A stretch of DNA of 39,898 nt from Pseudomonadota bacterium (GTDB lineage: Bacteria > Myxococcota_A > Polyangia > Polyangiales > Polyangiaceae): contig JAEYYX010000053.1 of the NCBI GenBank assembly GCA_023428245.1, positions 1 to 39,898 on the forward strand. Direction: 5' to 3'. The notes beneath the pieces are model-generated. The model saw only the letters and a list, made by a program, of their open reading frames with translations, had not been told where the DNA came from and searched no databases. Position 1 is the first letter of the stretch; every line of letters begins with the position of its first letter. A program made the translations under genes and the position numbers. This document shows positions 17,862-25,733 of this stretch, piece after piece.

Positions 17862-19073
17862 TCAGTCCTTACACTCACGCCGAGCCACGAAGAGCTCTTG
17901 GCCCTTGTCGCCGCTCGACGACACGAACATCTCGTGACCGTCCGGCGACAGGCGCGCGTCGACCTCCTCTCCTTGTTCGCTCAAGCCCTCTTCGAGGACC
18001 GGCTCGCCGAAGGGAGCGCCAATGCGCGGCCTCTTCATCGACCACACATCGAACTCACCGCGCCGATCCGAGGTGAAATATAGGGTCAAGCCGTCGGGAG
18101 AAAGGGACGGCGAGCGATCCTCCGAGTCGACGCGAGCGGTCTGGACCGGCGCGAGACCCGAGAAATTGTAATTGTAGTCTTGGAGGTTCTCCCGCGTCGC
18201 CCACCAGATCTCACTCGACGAAGCATCCGTCTGGCGCGAGGTCGTGAAGAGGATCGTTTTCCGATCGTAGCTCAGCCAGGGCGAGTGTTCGCGGCTCATC
18301 GTGTTGAGGGTGTCGATAGGCTTGCGGGCGCCAAAGACTTCTGAGCGAAGTTGGCGCCAGACGACCCAGAGATCGCGCGCCGAGGGCCCACCGTACCCTT
18401 CGAGCGTGAAGTAGATCTCGAGGCCATCCGAGCTGATGAACGGAGTGCCCAGAATCGGCGATTGCATCAGATCGACGAGCATCGCCTCTCCAAAAGGCTC
18501 ACCTCGCGAGGAGCGCTCAGCAACGTAGATCTTCTCGCTCCCGGGCGTGCTCGCCGCAAAGGCCAAGAGGAGTCCATCCGCGGTCACGCTCGGCGCAAAC
18601 AGATCGTCATCGACGCCAAGGCCAGTGATCGGTTCGAGCGGCCCAAAATCTCCCTTCGAGCAGGCGCCCGCGATCGTCACGCCGCCTCCCCCCAGGTCCG
18701 CGCCACCCTGACCACCGCCGCCGTAACCCGCAGTGCCGCCCCAGGAAGCGCCGCCTGAAGCTTTGGAGCCTCCGGACGAGGCGCCACCACCCCCTCCTCC
18801 CGGGCGCGAGCCCGTACCGCCCGCGTTGGTGCGACCTCCCGAGTTCCTCCCCCCCGAAGAGTTAGCTCCGCCGTCCGGCGACTTTCCGCCGCTCGACGAG
18901 TCCTCTCCACCTGTGCCCGATTTATCGTCGAAAGCCTCGATCCCGAAGTGCCCGCAGTTCGCGGTCAGCCCCGCGATCACGAGCGCAAACCCAAGCCGAA
19001 AGCCCACCCGCCGTACCGAGGAGCGGGCGCGAGCGCGAGAAATGCGCGCGGAGACCTGGGACGGTTGAGTCAT
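17862..19073 (-). CDS. Gly-rich lipoprotein with PD40/WD40-like propeller
   Basis: Predicted lipoprotein of 403 aa, function unknown. A long Arg-rich n-region and hydrophobic helix end at LTANC (Cys40); Asn just before the Cys is unusual for a lipobox. A linker of about 90 residues is almost all Gly, Ser and Ala (for example GGGGGGASSGGSKASGG), then CSKGDFGPLEP opens the folded domain. WD40-like repeats follow: SVTADGLLLAFAAS, FISSDGLEIYFTLE, SLSPDGLTLYFTSDRRG and RLSPDGHEMFVSSSG. ATG at 19073 is chosen because upstream in-frame sequence is low in coding character. It is divergent from the barrel-like gene, 150 bp apart. Confidence 0.82.
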   Translation of the reverse strand: MTQPSQVSARISRARARSSVRRVGFRLGFALVIAGLTANCGHFGIEAFDDKSGTGGEDSSSGGKSPDGGANSSGGRNSGGRTNAGGTGSRPGGGGGGASSGGSKASGGASWGGTAGYGGGGQGGADLGGGGVTIAGACSKGDFGPLEPITGLGVDDDLFAPSVTADGLLLAFAASTPGSEKIYVAERSSRGEPFGEAMLVDLMQSPILGTPFISSDGLEIYFTLEGYGGPSARDLWVVWRQLRSEVFGARKPIDTLNTMSREHSPWLSYDRKTILFTTSRQTDASSSEIWWATRENLQDYNYNFSGLAPVQTARVDSEDRSPSLSPDGLTLYFTSDRRGEFDVWSMKRPRIGAPFGEPVLEEGLSEQGEEVDARLSPDGHEMFVSSSGDKGQELFVARRECKD

Positions 19074-19223
19074 CGGGAGACGCCGCTCGGCAAACGCCAG
19101 CGCGCCCAGGATACCCCGCGCACCTGGGGGCGCCAATCGGCGCGGCCGAGCCGTGGATTTCCCCGGATTCGCAGTTCTTGCAGAGTCTTTACAGACTTTC
19201 AGCAGGGTGGGACCCTCTTTCGA

Positions 19224-20738
19224 TTGCGTCCCTTCGCTCACATCCTCAAGGTCTCTGTGGCGCTCGCCTCTTGGGTGGCTGCGCTCTTGCTCTTCTGTGG
19301 ATCGGCGATCGCGGCGAACCCCGCTCCGCCCGCGCTCTGGACAGCGGAGCGTGCGCTGCCCGGCTTTTTCCGAGTCGGACTCGCTCGGAGCCAGGCGCCC
19401 GAGGTCGCGCTGCGTGCCGGAGTCTCCTACGGGTTCATTGACTCCTTCACGGGCCTCTACGGTCCGGCCCACCGTCTCGGCGGCGAAGCGGCAGTCGCTT
19501 ATGCACCTGTGAAGTGGGGCATGGCAGCGCTCGACTTCTCCGGGCGCATGGACTTCTTCTCCGCACGAGGCGAAGGAGCGAACGGTACGGGCGAACCTCG
19601 GCTCACGTTGCGCGGCATCTTTTGGGAACAGGAGCGCGTCGGCCTTGGACTCCAAACGGACGCGCGGTTCATCGGGGCTGCGGCTCCTTCGATCGATTTT
19701 GAGGCCACGAGCCCTGCGATCGTCGGGCTTCTTCGGGTTACGCCGACTGACACGAACGAGCTCGGCTTTGAGCTCGGCGTGCACATCGACCGCTCCGGGT
19801 ACGCGCTCGATGCCCCGGAGCGACTGAGCGCCGCGGACCGCGTCACCCTGAGCGCGAACTCGGGCGCCCAGCTCCGCTTCGGACTCGCCTACAGCCAGCG
19901 GCTTCCTCCCGAGAAGACGCTCTGGCTCGCCGAGTTCCGCACCGATCTCCTGCTCGACCAGGGGGCCGAGTACCTCGGACAATCACCGATGACCTTGTCG
20001 ATCGGCGCTCGTCATCCGCTCAGAGCTGGACTCGGTCTCGAAGGACGCCTCGAGCTCGGGTTCTCTGCGCGCCCCTCCGAGTTGACGAGCGGAGCGTTGA
20101 TCCCGATCGGCCCGCGCGCGGGCCTTTCCGTTGCGCTCCTTTGGGCCCCGGAGAAGAAACTGGCCCTCGCCCCGAAAGCCCCAGAACCCGAAGAAGGGCC
20201 GCCTCCCCCCCCGCCCAGCGTTCAGAAAGAAGAGCCGAAACCCGTCCTCGTCGAGGTCACGGGTCGCGTCATCGATGAATCAGGCACAGGCATTCCGGAC
20301 GCCGAGATCCGCATCGCGATCGGCGAACAGCTCGTCCCCTCCGTTTGGACCAATGAAGACGGCTCTTTCCGCATCGAGGGCATTTCGGACAATAAGACTC
20401 TCTCTCTCGAGGTCCACTCGACAGGCTTCGACATCGCGAAGAGGACCCACGAGGCAAAGGCAGAAGCCCCCCTCGAAATCACCCTGTACGAGGCGCTCCC
20501 CCGCGGCTTGGTGCGCGGCAGCGTGCGCGATGTCCTCGGCGGTCCCCTTGCCGCCACGATCCATGTCGAACCGGGCGGCCCCACGATCGAAGCTGCGCCC
20601 GATGGCTCCTTCCAGGTCGAGCTCGGCCCCGGCACCTATCGCATCCTCTTCGATCACCCCGGTTTCGGGCGGGAGATGCGCTCCGTTACGGTGGTCGAGC
20701 ACGGCGTCGTCATTCTCAATATCGGACTCGCGCGCTGA
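19224..20738 (+). CDS. Outer-membrane barrel-like protein with carboxypeptidase-regulatory-like repeats
   Basis: Secreted protein of about 504 aa. From TTG at 19224 a good signal peptide is seen (Lys/Arg n-region, hydrophobic core, cleavage after GSAIA). GTG at 19257 is an alternative but leaves no positive n-region. Residues 35-320 show alternating strands with short turns (FRVGLARSQAPEVALRAGVS, GRLELGFSARP), typical of a beta-barrel. A Pro/Glu-rich linker (EPEEGPPPPPPS) follows, then two Ig-like domains of the carboxypeptidase regulatory type: VTGRVIDESGTGIPDAEIRI and VRGSVRDVLGGPLAATIHV. The latter domains often bind or scaffold at the cell surface. Role unknown; it may pair with the divergent propeller lipoprotein. 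Confidence 0.75.
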   Translation: MRPFAHILKVSVALASWVAALLLFCGSAIAANPAPPALWTAERALPGFFRVGLARSQAPEVALRAGVSYGFIDSFTGLYGPAHRLGGEAAVAYAPVKWGMAALDFSGRMDFFSARGEGANGTGEPRLTLRGIFWEQERVGLGLQTDARFIGAAAPSIDFEATSPAIVGLLRVTPTDTNELGFELGVHIDRSGYALDAPERLSAADRVTLSANSGAQLRFGLAYSQRLPPEKTLWLAEFRTDLLLDQGAEYLGQSPMTLSIGARHPLRAGLGLEGRLELGFSARPSELTSGALIPIGPRAGLSVALLWAPEKKLALAPKAPEPEEGPPPPPPSVQKEEPKPVLVEVTGRVIDESGTGIPDAEIRIAIGEQLVPSVWTNEDGSFRIEGISDNKTLSLEVHSTGFDIAKRTHEAKAEAPLEITLYEALPRGLVRGSVRDVLGGPLAATIHVEPGGPTIEAAPDGSFQVELGPGTYRILFDHPGFGREMRSVTVVEHGVVILNIGLAR

Positions 20739-20749
20739 GCACTTGCTCG

Positions 20750-20774
20750 GCTGAGCGCGGCCTCCGGCCTCAGC
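20750..20774. terminator. Possible terminator hairpin between convergent genes
   Basis: Outer stem GCTGA/TCAGC and inner stem GGCC/GGCC around a TCC loop, with a 4-nt bulge on one side. It lies between two converging stop codons and overlaps the TetR stop. No T-run. Confidence 0.35.
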
Positions 20775-21375
20775 GGTCCAGACTCTCACCCAAGATCAGT
20801 CGCGCATGAACTCGGAGGACCTCTTCCGCGTGAGCGAGGCGAGCCTCCACGCCCGAAAAGCGCGCGGAAAGTGGGCCGTCGAGAAGGAGCTGCGCGAGGC
20901 CGTGCACCAGGGACCAATGGAGAGAAATCAGGGGATCGCTTTCGGCGTGGCAGCCAAGACTCGGACGGATCGCAAGAACCATCGCCTCGAGCTCTGAGAA
21001 GGCTCCCCCCGCGGCTTGTTCAGCGGCGGGGAACTTTCCGACCTGGACGAGCTCCGGACGAAACATGAGTCGAAAGTGAGCAGGCCGCCGCAAGGCGAAG
21101 GTCACGTAAGCGAGCCCTTGTCCCGTAAGCCGCTCCGAAAGGCAGGAGGCCTGTCGATGTGCAGCGAGCGCCGCCTTGAGCTCCCAAAACCCCGCCTCGA
21201 CGAGTGCCGCCAGGATGGCTTCGCGGTCTCCGAAATGATGATAGGGAGCTTGGTGGCTCAGGCCGGCCCGGCGCGCGACCTCACGCATGCTGAGAGCAGC
21301 GAGCCCTTCGGTCTCCAGTAGCGCCACCGCGGCATCGAGGATGCGCGAGCGTGCGTCGGTCTCCATGGGCGACAT
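20770..21375 (-). CDS. TetR family repressor (WHG-type C-terminus)
   Basis: One-component regulator of about 201 aa. The N-terminal HTH is classical: ARSRILDAAVALLETEG, then MREVARRAGLSHQAPYHHF. The C-terminal part with RRPAHFRLMFRPEL fits the WHG-type ligand domain. Of three candidate starts (TTG 21387, ATG 21375, ATG 21366) I prefer 21375, because the TTG would lie inside the operator. An operator-like palindrome ends 11 bp before this start, and two copies lie upstream of the four-TM gene at 22824, so it probably represses itself and that gene. The ligand is unknown. Confidence 0.88.
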   Translation of the reverse strand: MSPMETDARSRILDAAVALLETEGLAALSMREVARRAGLSHQAPYHHFGDREAILAALVEAGFWELKAALAAHRQASCLSERLTGQGLAYVTFALRRPAHFRLMFRPELVQVGKFPAAEQAAGGAFSELEAMVLAIRPSLGCHAESDPLISLHWSLVHGLAQLLLDGPLSARFSGVEARLAHAEEVLRVHARLILGESLDR

Positions 21376-21386
21376 CTTCGAGCTCA

Positions 21387-21403
21387 ACCTGACACTGTCA
21401 AGC
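21387..21403. promoter_or_regulatory. TetR operator copy 1 (tetR promoter)
   Basis: On the minus strand GCTTGAC-AGT-GTCAGGT. It has the same 7-3-7 layout and TTGAC/GTC core as two sites at 22772-22811. It ends 11 bp before the tetR start, a position suited to autorepression. Confidence 0.7.
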
Positions 21404-21530
21404 GAAGAGCCCCAGCGCGTTCACGCTCGGAAACGGGACAAGCGCGGAGCCCGAGGAGCAAGCTCCTCAGAGCTCCGAGGAGAAGCTTGTGGCCTCAGGG
21501 GCCCCTACTCCGCTGCGAAAACCGATGACC

Positions 21531-22634
21531 TCAGAGTCGACTGAGGAAGTCGTCGACCACGTCGACCGCGAAGCACGGGATGCCGTGGTTCGTGTTGCTG
21601 TATTGGGGATCGTTGTGGTTACAGAAGTAAGTCGGCTCGCCGCACCCTTCGAACTCCTTGCAGCCGGGGTTGATGTTCCCGCCGCACTTGGTGCCGACCT
21701 GAAGGTCGGTATCGACCTTGTTCTCCGTGCAGCTGTTGCTGGTGCGGTAAGGCACGATGTCTTTTCGGCCGTCACAGTCGTCGAGGCCGTAAGCGCAGCG
21801 CTCCTGATCGTCCAGACCATGGATGACAAGAGCCGGGACGGGGTCCCACTTGTTGCAGTAGACGGAGGAGGCGATCGGAATCACCGCGTCGAAATCTTTC
21901 ACACCCGCGCAGAGGAGCTGCACGATCATCTGAGCGCCTGAGCTGTGTCCGATCGCGGCGACGCGGTTCTCGTCCACGCAGCCGTTCTCGAGGACCTGTT
22001 GGTAAGCGGTATCGTAGCGGCCCCGGTCCTGCTGGAAGCTCCAGCCGCTTCCGGAAGCCTGCAGGTAGATCATCACATTCTTCTGACCGACGACGGTATT
22101 GCCGAAGTGGTTCTCGAGCTGCGAGTTGTTGTTGCCCGCGGCGTGGAAAGCGAAGACCACGGGATAAGGCTTCGAACCGTCGTACCCCTGAGGATAGCCG
22201 ACCTTGGCGTTCGAGACGGTGAAGGTTTGTGAGCCTTTGCTACAACCAGCGCTCGGCTTGGCGGCCACATCGCCGCCACCGCCGCCACCCGTTCCCGGAT
22301 CGCCACCCCCGCTCGCCGAGCCGCCCGCCGGGGGAGCACCGCCATCAGCACCAGGCCCGCCTCCGGCCGCTGCCCCGCCTGTCGGAGCTCCACCGGTCGT
22401 CGAACCCCCGGCCGAACTGCCTCCCACCGTCGCGCCTCCGGAACTCGCGCCACCAGTCGCCGCAGCGCCACCACTCGCGGCACCGCCGCTCGACGCGCCA
22501 CCAGCCCCAGGGTCACTCCCACCCGCCCCGAGCCCGTCGTCTCCGGGTTCCAGGCTTGGCGAACAGGCGAGAGCTAAAGGAAGCGCCGAGACGGCGAAAG
22601 CGACGAGAAAGCGGGTAGGAGAGCGGCGGCGCAT
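21531..22634 (-). CDS. Cys-rich esterase lipoprotein (PHB depolymerase/feruloyl esterase-like)
   Basis: Predicted lipid-anchored alpha/beta hydrolase of 367 aa. The signal helix ends in PLALAC (Cys24), followed by about 100 residues of Gly/Ala/Ser linker. The catalytic part starts near residue 131. The nucleophile elbow is GHSSG with S231, the likely acid is D275 or D276 in IHGLDD, and the base H350 is in NTNHG. The fold context (YPVVFAFHAAGNN, VDENRVAAIGHSSGAQM) matches the LpqC/PHB depolymerase-feruloyl esterase group. Twelve cysteines in the catalytic part suggest several disulfides. ATG at 22634 is chosen over an upstream start lacking a signal. Substrate unknown. Its promoter lies next to the two TetR operators at 22772-22811. 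Confidence 0.85.
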   Translation of the reverse strand: MRRRSPTRFLVAFAVSALPLALACSPSLEPGDDGLGAGGSDPGAGGASSGGAASGGAAATGGASSGGATVGGSSAGGSTTGGAPTGGAAAGGGPGADGGAPPAGGSASGGGDPGTGGGGGGDVAAKPSAGCSKGSQTFTVSNAKVGYPQGYDGSKPYPVVFAFHAAGNNNSQLENHFGNTVVGQKNVMIYLQASGSGWSFQQDRGRYDTAYQQVLENGCVDENRVAAIGHSSGAQMIVQLLCAGVKDFDAVIPIASSVYCNKWDPVPALVIHGLDDQERCAYGLDDCDGRKDIVPYRTSNSCTENKVDTDLQVGTKCGGNINPGCKEFEGCGEPTYFCNHNDPQYSNTNHGIPCFAVDVVDDFLSRL

Positions 22635-22771
22635 AAGTTCTTGGATGCTAGTTCCGGCGGCACTGAACGCCAAATCATCGAAATCTCCCCCAGCCTCTGA
22701 ATCATTTCAGCGGGATCGCAATCAGAGAGGCCCCTGGCGCGTGATCCAGAACCCCAGCGCTTCCGTTCGTG

Positions 22772-22788
22772 ACTTGACACCGTCAAGT
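22772..22788. promoter_or_regulatory. TetR operator copy 2
   Basis: ACTTGACACCGTCAAGT: perfect 7-bp arms around ACC. It is the best match of the three copies. It lies 36-52 bp before the start of the four-TM gene and 138 bp upstream of the divergent esterase start. Confidence 0.75.
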
Positions 22789-22794
22789 GCGCCA

Positions 22795-22811
22795 GATAGA
22801 CAGTGTCAAGT
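22795..22811. promoter_or_regulatory. TetR operator copy 3
   Basis: GATAGAC-AGT-GTCAAGT: one arm exact, the other degenerate, with the same centre (AGT) as the tetR copy on the minus strand. Its centre is 23 bp from that of copy 2, about two helical turns, and it ends 12 bp before the ATG at 22824. Confidence 0.65.
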
Positions 22812-22823
22812 CCGGAGAAACTC

Positions 22824-23234
22824 ATGCACAACCAAACTCGACTCTTCCTCGGAATCACCCTGCTGACCGTCCCGACCATCGTCTACGGCGGCCTGACCCT
22901 GCTCGGCGTCGTCACGCGCGGAGGCGCCGGCCTCCCCGGTCCCTCCTCGCTCACTGCGGCCCAGGCCGCGCTCTATCGTGCCGGCCATGCGCACGCGGGG
23001 GTCCTTCTCCTCCTCTCCCTCATCCTGCAGCTCGCCCTCGAGCACTCGATCCTGTCACCCGAGCTACGCCTGGCCGCGCGCATCGCCGCGCCCCTCGCGG
23101 CAGTGCTCCTGTCCGGAGGATTCTTCGGGCTGGCTCACGTGCCCGCGCTCGCGGTCCTCCTCTACCTCGGAGCCCTGCTCGTGGTCTTCGCGACTGTTAC
23201 GACGGGCGTGGGTCTACTTCGCCAGCCTGCCTGA
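22824..23234 (+). CDS. Small four-TM membrane protein under TetR-type operators
   Basis: Hydrophobic protein of 136 aa with four predicted TM segments (about residues 5-25, 55-77, 84-105 and 110-130) and a His-containing start to TM2 (YRAGHAHAGVLLLL). ATG at 22824 has GGAG 6 nt upstream; an in-frame GTG at 22803 lies inside the operator and is rejected. I recognise no family with confidence. The two operators directly before it make it the likely main target of the TetR protein, suggesting an inducible membrane function such as stress response or small-molecule export. Confidence 0.82.
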   Translation: MHNQTRLFLGITLLTVPTIVYGGLTLLGVVTRGGAGLPGPSSLTAAQAALYRAGHAHAGVLLLLSLILQLALEHSILSPELRLAARIAAPLAAVLLSGGFFGLAHVPALAVLLYLGALLVVFATVTTGVGLLRQPA

Positions 23235-23317
23235 CGACGCCGCGAGAGTGGGCCCTCCATCCTTTTCGCAACCCGATTGCATTCGAGGCACGAGCGGCGT
23301 TCTATGAGCGAGACGCC

Positions 23318-24253
23318 ATGGCTTCTGTTCCTTCTGCTCCTCTCGGCTCCATCAGCGCCAGCTACCAAGTCCTCGTTCCCGCTCGCGGCGCTGGACCTCT
23401 TCCCGTCCACGACTTCGCGGTCCTCGGGTTCATGACAAAGGGCCGCGGTGTTCTCCAGCAGCGCGGACGACACTCAATCGAAGCTGGCGATGTCTTCCTC
23501 ATCCCCAGCGGTGAGCGTCATCGCCTCGTCGAAGGGCGAAGCCCCGAGGCTTGGGGCGTCCGGTTTGCGCCGGCCTGCTTCGGACACAGAGACCTCGAAG
23601 GGCTGCTCGCCCCCTTCACGCGGGTCAGTTCCGGCGCCTCGCCGATCTTGCGAATCGCCTCCGAACGCCAAGAATCGCTCCATCACCTCTGCGCTGAGCT
23701 CGAGCGCGAGACCGCCTCCCTGGGCGCGCGTCACGCTGAGCTCGCGGCCCAGAGCCTCCTGACGCTCATCCTCACCGATATTGCTCGCGCAAGCTGTGAG
23801 GAAACGGGCGCCACGGCGCAGCTTCGTCCCTCCCTCGCCAGTCGGGTACTTCGCTTCATCGAAAAAAACTGCCTGGAGCCGATCTCGCTCCGCGACGTCG
23901 CAAGCGCCCTCGACAGGTCTCCGTCGCACGTCGCGACAACAATCAAGCAGGCCACCGGAAAGACCGTGCTCGAGTGGATCATCTCGGGTCGCCTCGCGGA
24001 AGCACGGCGCAGACTCCTCCACACCGATGAGCGGATCGACATCGTCGCTGAGCGCGTCGGTTACGCCGACCCGAATCATTTCATCCGTATGTTCCGCCGC
24101 GCCCACGGCGTCACCCCGAGCGCCTATCGAGCCCGCGCCCGGAGCACGGCGTCGACTCCGGATCCGACCGAGCCCCTCGGCCGCTCTTCGAGAAGTTCGA
24201 GGATGAACTCGGAGTCAGCGAGCGCTTCGCGAGCGTCTTCGAGCGAGAGCTGA
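23318..24253 (+). CDS. AraC family transcriptional regulator
   Basis: Regulator of about 311 aa. The N-terminal half is a cupin-like sensing domain (GRGVLQQRGRHSIEAGDVFLIP near residues 45-65, then SGERHRLVEG). The C-terminal half has the double HTH of AraC/XylS proteins: ISLRDVASALDRSPSHVATT, then IVAERVGYADPNHFIRMFRR and HGVTPSAYR. ATG at 23318 is chosen, since earlier in-frame sequence overlaps the four-TM gene. About 40 Ser/Arg-rich residues beyond the usual end are antisense to the methyltransferase gene (130 bp overlap). It faces the methyltransferase-oxidoreductase pair and could regulate it. Confidence 0.88.
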   Translation: MASVPSAPLGSISASYQVLVPARGAGPLPVHDFAVLGFMTKGRGVLQQRGRHSIEAGDVFLIPSGERHRLVEGRSPEAWGVRFAPACFGHRDLEGLLAPFTRVSSGASPILRIASERQESLHHLCAELERETASLGARHAELAAQSLLTLILTDIARASCEETGATAQLRPSLASRVLRFIEKNCLEPISLRDVASALDRSPSHVATTIKQATGKTVLEWIISGRLAEARRRLLHTDERIDIVAERVGYADPNHFIRMFRRAHGVTPSAYRARARSTASTPDPTEPLGRSSRSSRMNSESASASRASSSES

Positions 24254-24765
24254 GTTTGACCGGCAGCGATCGTCGGAGTTCCCGTGACTGGATCGAGGGG
24301 GCGGTGCCCGACCAGAAATAGGGTTCCCCCCGGGGCTACGTGCCGCGCGAGCCTGCGAATGAGATCTTGTGCTCCTCTTGGAGCGTGCAGATAGAGACAG
24401 AGGACGAGGTCGAACTTCCCTTCAGAAGCCGCTAACTCCCCAAAGTCCCCGACCACCCAATCGATGCGCTCACTGACCTCTGCGCCGAGCGCGTCGGCCA
24501 TCTCTCTCCCCTGCGCCACGGCGCTCGCGGAGACATCAAGGGCCGTGACCCGAAAGCCGCGCGCCGCGAGCCAAAGGGTCTCGGCGCCATGACCCGCGCC
24601 GACGTCGAGAGCTCGACCTGCCGGAAGAGCGCTGAGCTCCCGTACGAGATGAGCATTCGGGGGGCGACTGGCGACCTTGTCTCGATGAGCGCTGAGCGTC
24701 TTGGCCCAGAGTTCCTCCCAGAAGGCGGCGTCGTATTTCGCCCCGCTCCCGCCTGATTCGCTCAT
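24124..24765 (-). CDS. Class I SAM-dependent methyltransferase
   Basis: Soluble methyltransferase of 213 aa. Motif I is ALDVGAGHGAETLWLA at about residues 52-67, followed by the acidic end of strand 2 in VTALDVS, motif II region VVGDFGEL and LVLCLYLHAP. The arrangement resembles TehB-like and thiol methyltransferases. Its ATG overlaps the stop of the oxidoreductase gene (ATGA), so both are made together. From established knowledge, fused oxidoreductase-methyltransferase proteins of this kind exist in other bacteria, which supports a shared pathway. The methyl acceptor is unknown; a thiol is an inference from the partner. Confidence 0.88.
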   Translation of the reverse strand: MSESGGSGAKYDAAFWEELWAKTLSAHRDKVASRPPNAHLVRELSALPAGRALDVGAGHGAETLWLAARGFRVTALDVSASAVAQGREMADALGAEVSERIDWVVGDFGELAASEGKFDLVLCLYLHAPRGAQDLIRRLARHVAPGGTLFLVGHRPLDPVTGTPTIAAGQTQLSLEDAREALADSEFILELLEERPRGSVGSGVDAVLRARAR

Positions 24766-25700
24766 CGCTCCCGCCGGTACCGAGGCAGCGCCCCTTCGCG
24801 CAGGAGCTCGGAAGTGACATCTACGTTGAGCGCGGCGGAGGCCTGCATGGCACTCGCGGCGGCTATGATGGCCCCCTGCATCCGCGAGGTAAGATCGCCT
24901 GCGGCATAGATGCCCGGACGGGACGTCTCGCGAGTCATGGGATCGATTCGCACGAAGCCATTTTCATCAAGCTCGAGTCCGAGGGAGGCCACGAGTGGAA
25001 CTTGTTTTTGCGGAGGATGAGCAAACAGGACCTCACAGGGGACCCGCGTCCCATCGGCCAAAAGGACGGCTTCAAGCTCCTCGCTTTTCGCGACCAATCC
25101 CGCCAACGGGCTCTCAAAGATGCGCACGCCGGCCCCTTCAAGAGTTGTCACGGCCTCTCGAGGCAGCTCGAACTCCGCCTCCAGAAACACACACACACAG
25201 CCGGCGAGGCCGCGCAGCTGGAGCACGAAAGGCAAAAAGTGCCCGAGATTTTCTGCTCGCACGAGGTAACCCCAGGTTCGGTCTTTCACCTCCCAGCCAT
25301 GACAATAAGGACACTGGAAGATGGAGTGACCCCAGAGCTCCTTGAATCCCTCTATCGGAAGCATTTCGTCGACCATTCCGCTGCAGAGAAGGATGCGACG
25401 AGCGTTGAAGTTCTCGTTCCCCGACCTCAGAGAGAAGTTCCCTTTGGTCCCGGAGATCCGCTCGATCTGCACGTCGCGCACACTCACATTCGGATAGGCC
25501 TCGAGCTCTGCTCGCCCAATTCGTCGGAACTCTGTCGGCGGCGTGCCGTCGCGAGTGACGAAATTGTGAATCTCGGTAGCGCGCGCGTTCCTGCGCGGAC
25601 CCGAGTCGCAGAGAAGGACGTTCCTGCTCATTCGACCGAGCGCAAGCGCCGACGAAAGCCCAGCCGGGCCTCCTCCCATGATCACAATATCGTACGCCAT
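24762..25700 (-). CDS. Thioredoxin reductase-like FAD oxidoreductase with CPYC motif
   Basis: Flavoprotein of 312 aa. The FAD Rossmann motif is IMGGGPAGLSSALALG at residues 7-22, and the second FAD contact is GIYAAGDLTSRMQGAIIAAA near the end. The redox pair is C130-P-Y-C133 in FQCPYCHGWEV, as in GliT/HlmI-type dithiol oxidases and related bacterial proteins. Where thioredoxin reductase has GxGxxA for NADPH (after the CxxC), this protein reads TWGYLVRAENLGHFLPF, with no Gly-rich loop. A strong GGAG lies 6-7 nt before ATG 25700. It leads a two-gene operon with the methyltransferase; a 16-bp palindrome lies 33 bp upstream. Confidence 0.9.
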   Translation of the reverse strand: MAYDIVIMGGGPAGLSSALALGRMSRNVLLCDSGPRRNARATEIHNFVTRDGTPPTEFRRIGRAELEAYPNVSVRDVQIERISGTKGNFSLRSGNENFNARRILLCSGMVDEMLPIEGFKELWGHSIFQCPYCHGWEVKDRTWGYLVRAENLGHFLPFVLQLRGLAGCVCVFLEAEFELPREAVTTLEGAGVRIFESPLAGLVAKSEELEAVLLADGTRVPCEVLFAHPPQKQVPLVASLGLELDENGFVRIDPMTRETSRPGIYAAGDLTSRMQGAIIAAASAMQASAALNVDVTSELLREGALPRYRRER

Positions 25701-25733
25701 TTTTTACTCCTCTCCCGGGCGCGGCATTGCTGT

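Noticed and set aside
19074..19982. Long N-terminal extension of the Gly-rich lipoprotein frame
   Set aside because: It is antisense to the barrel-like gene and would bury the signal peptide.
22787..23317. Long N-terminal extension of the AraC frame
   Set aside because: It overlaps the four-TM gene in another frame and is Arg/Pro-rich; the cupin domain starts after ATG 23318.
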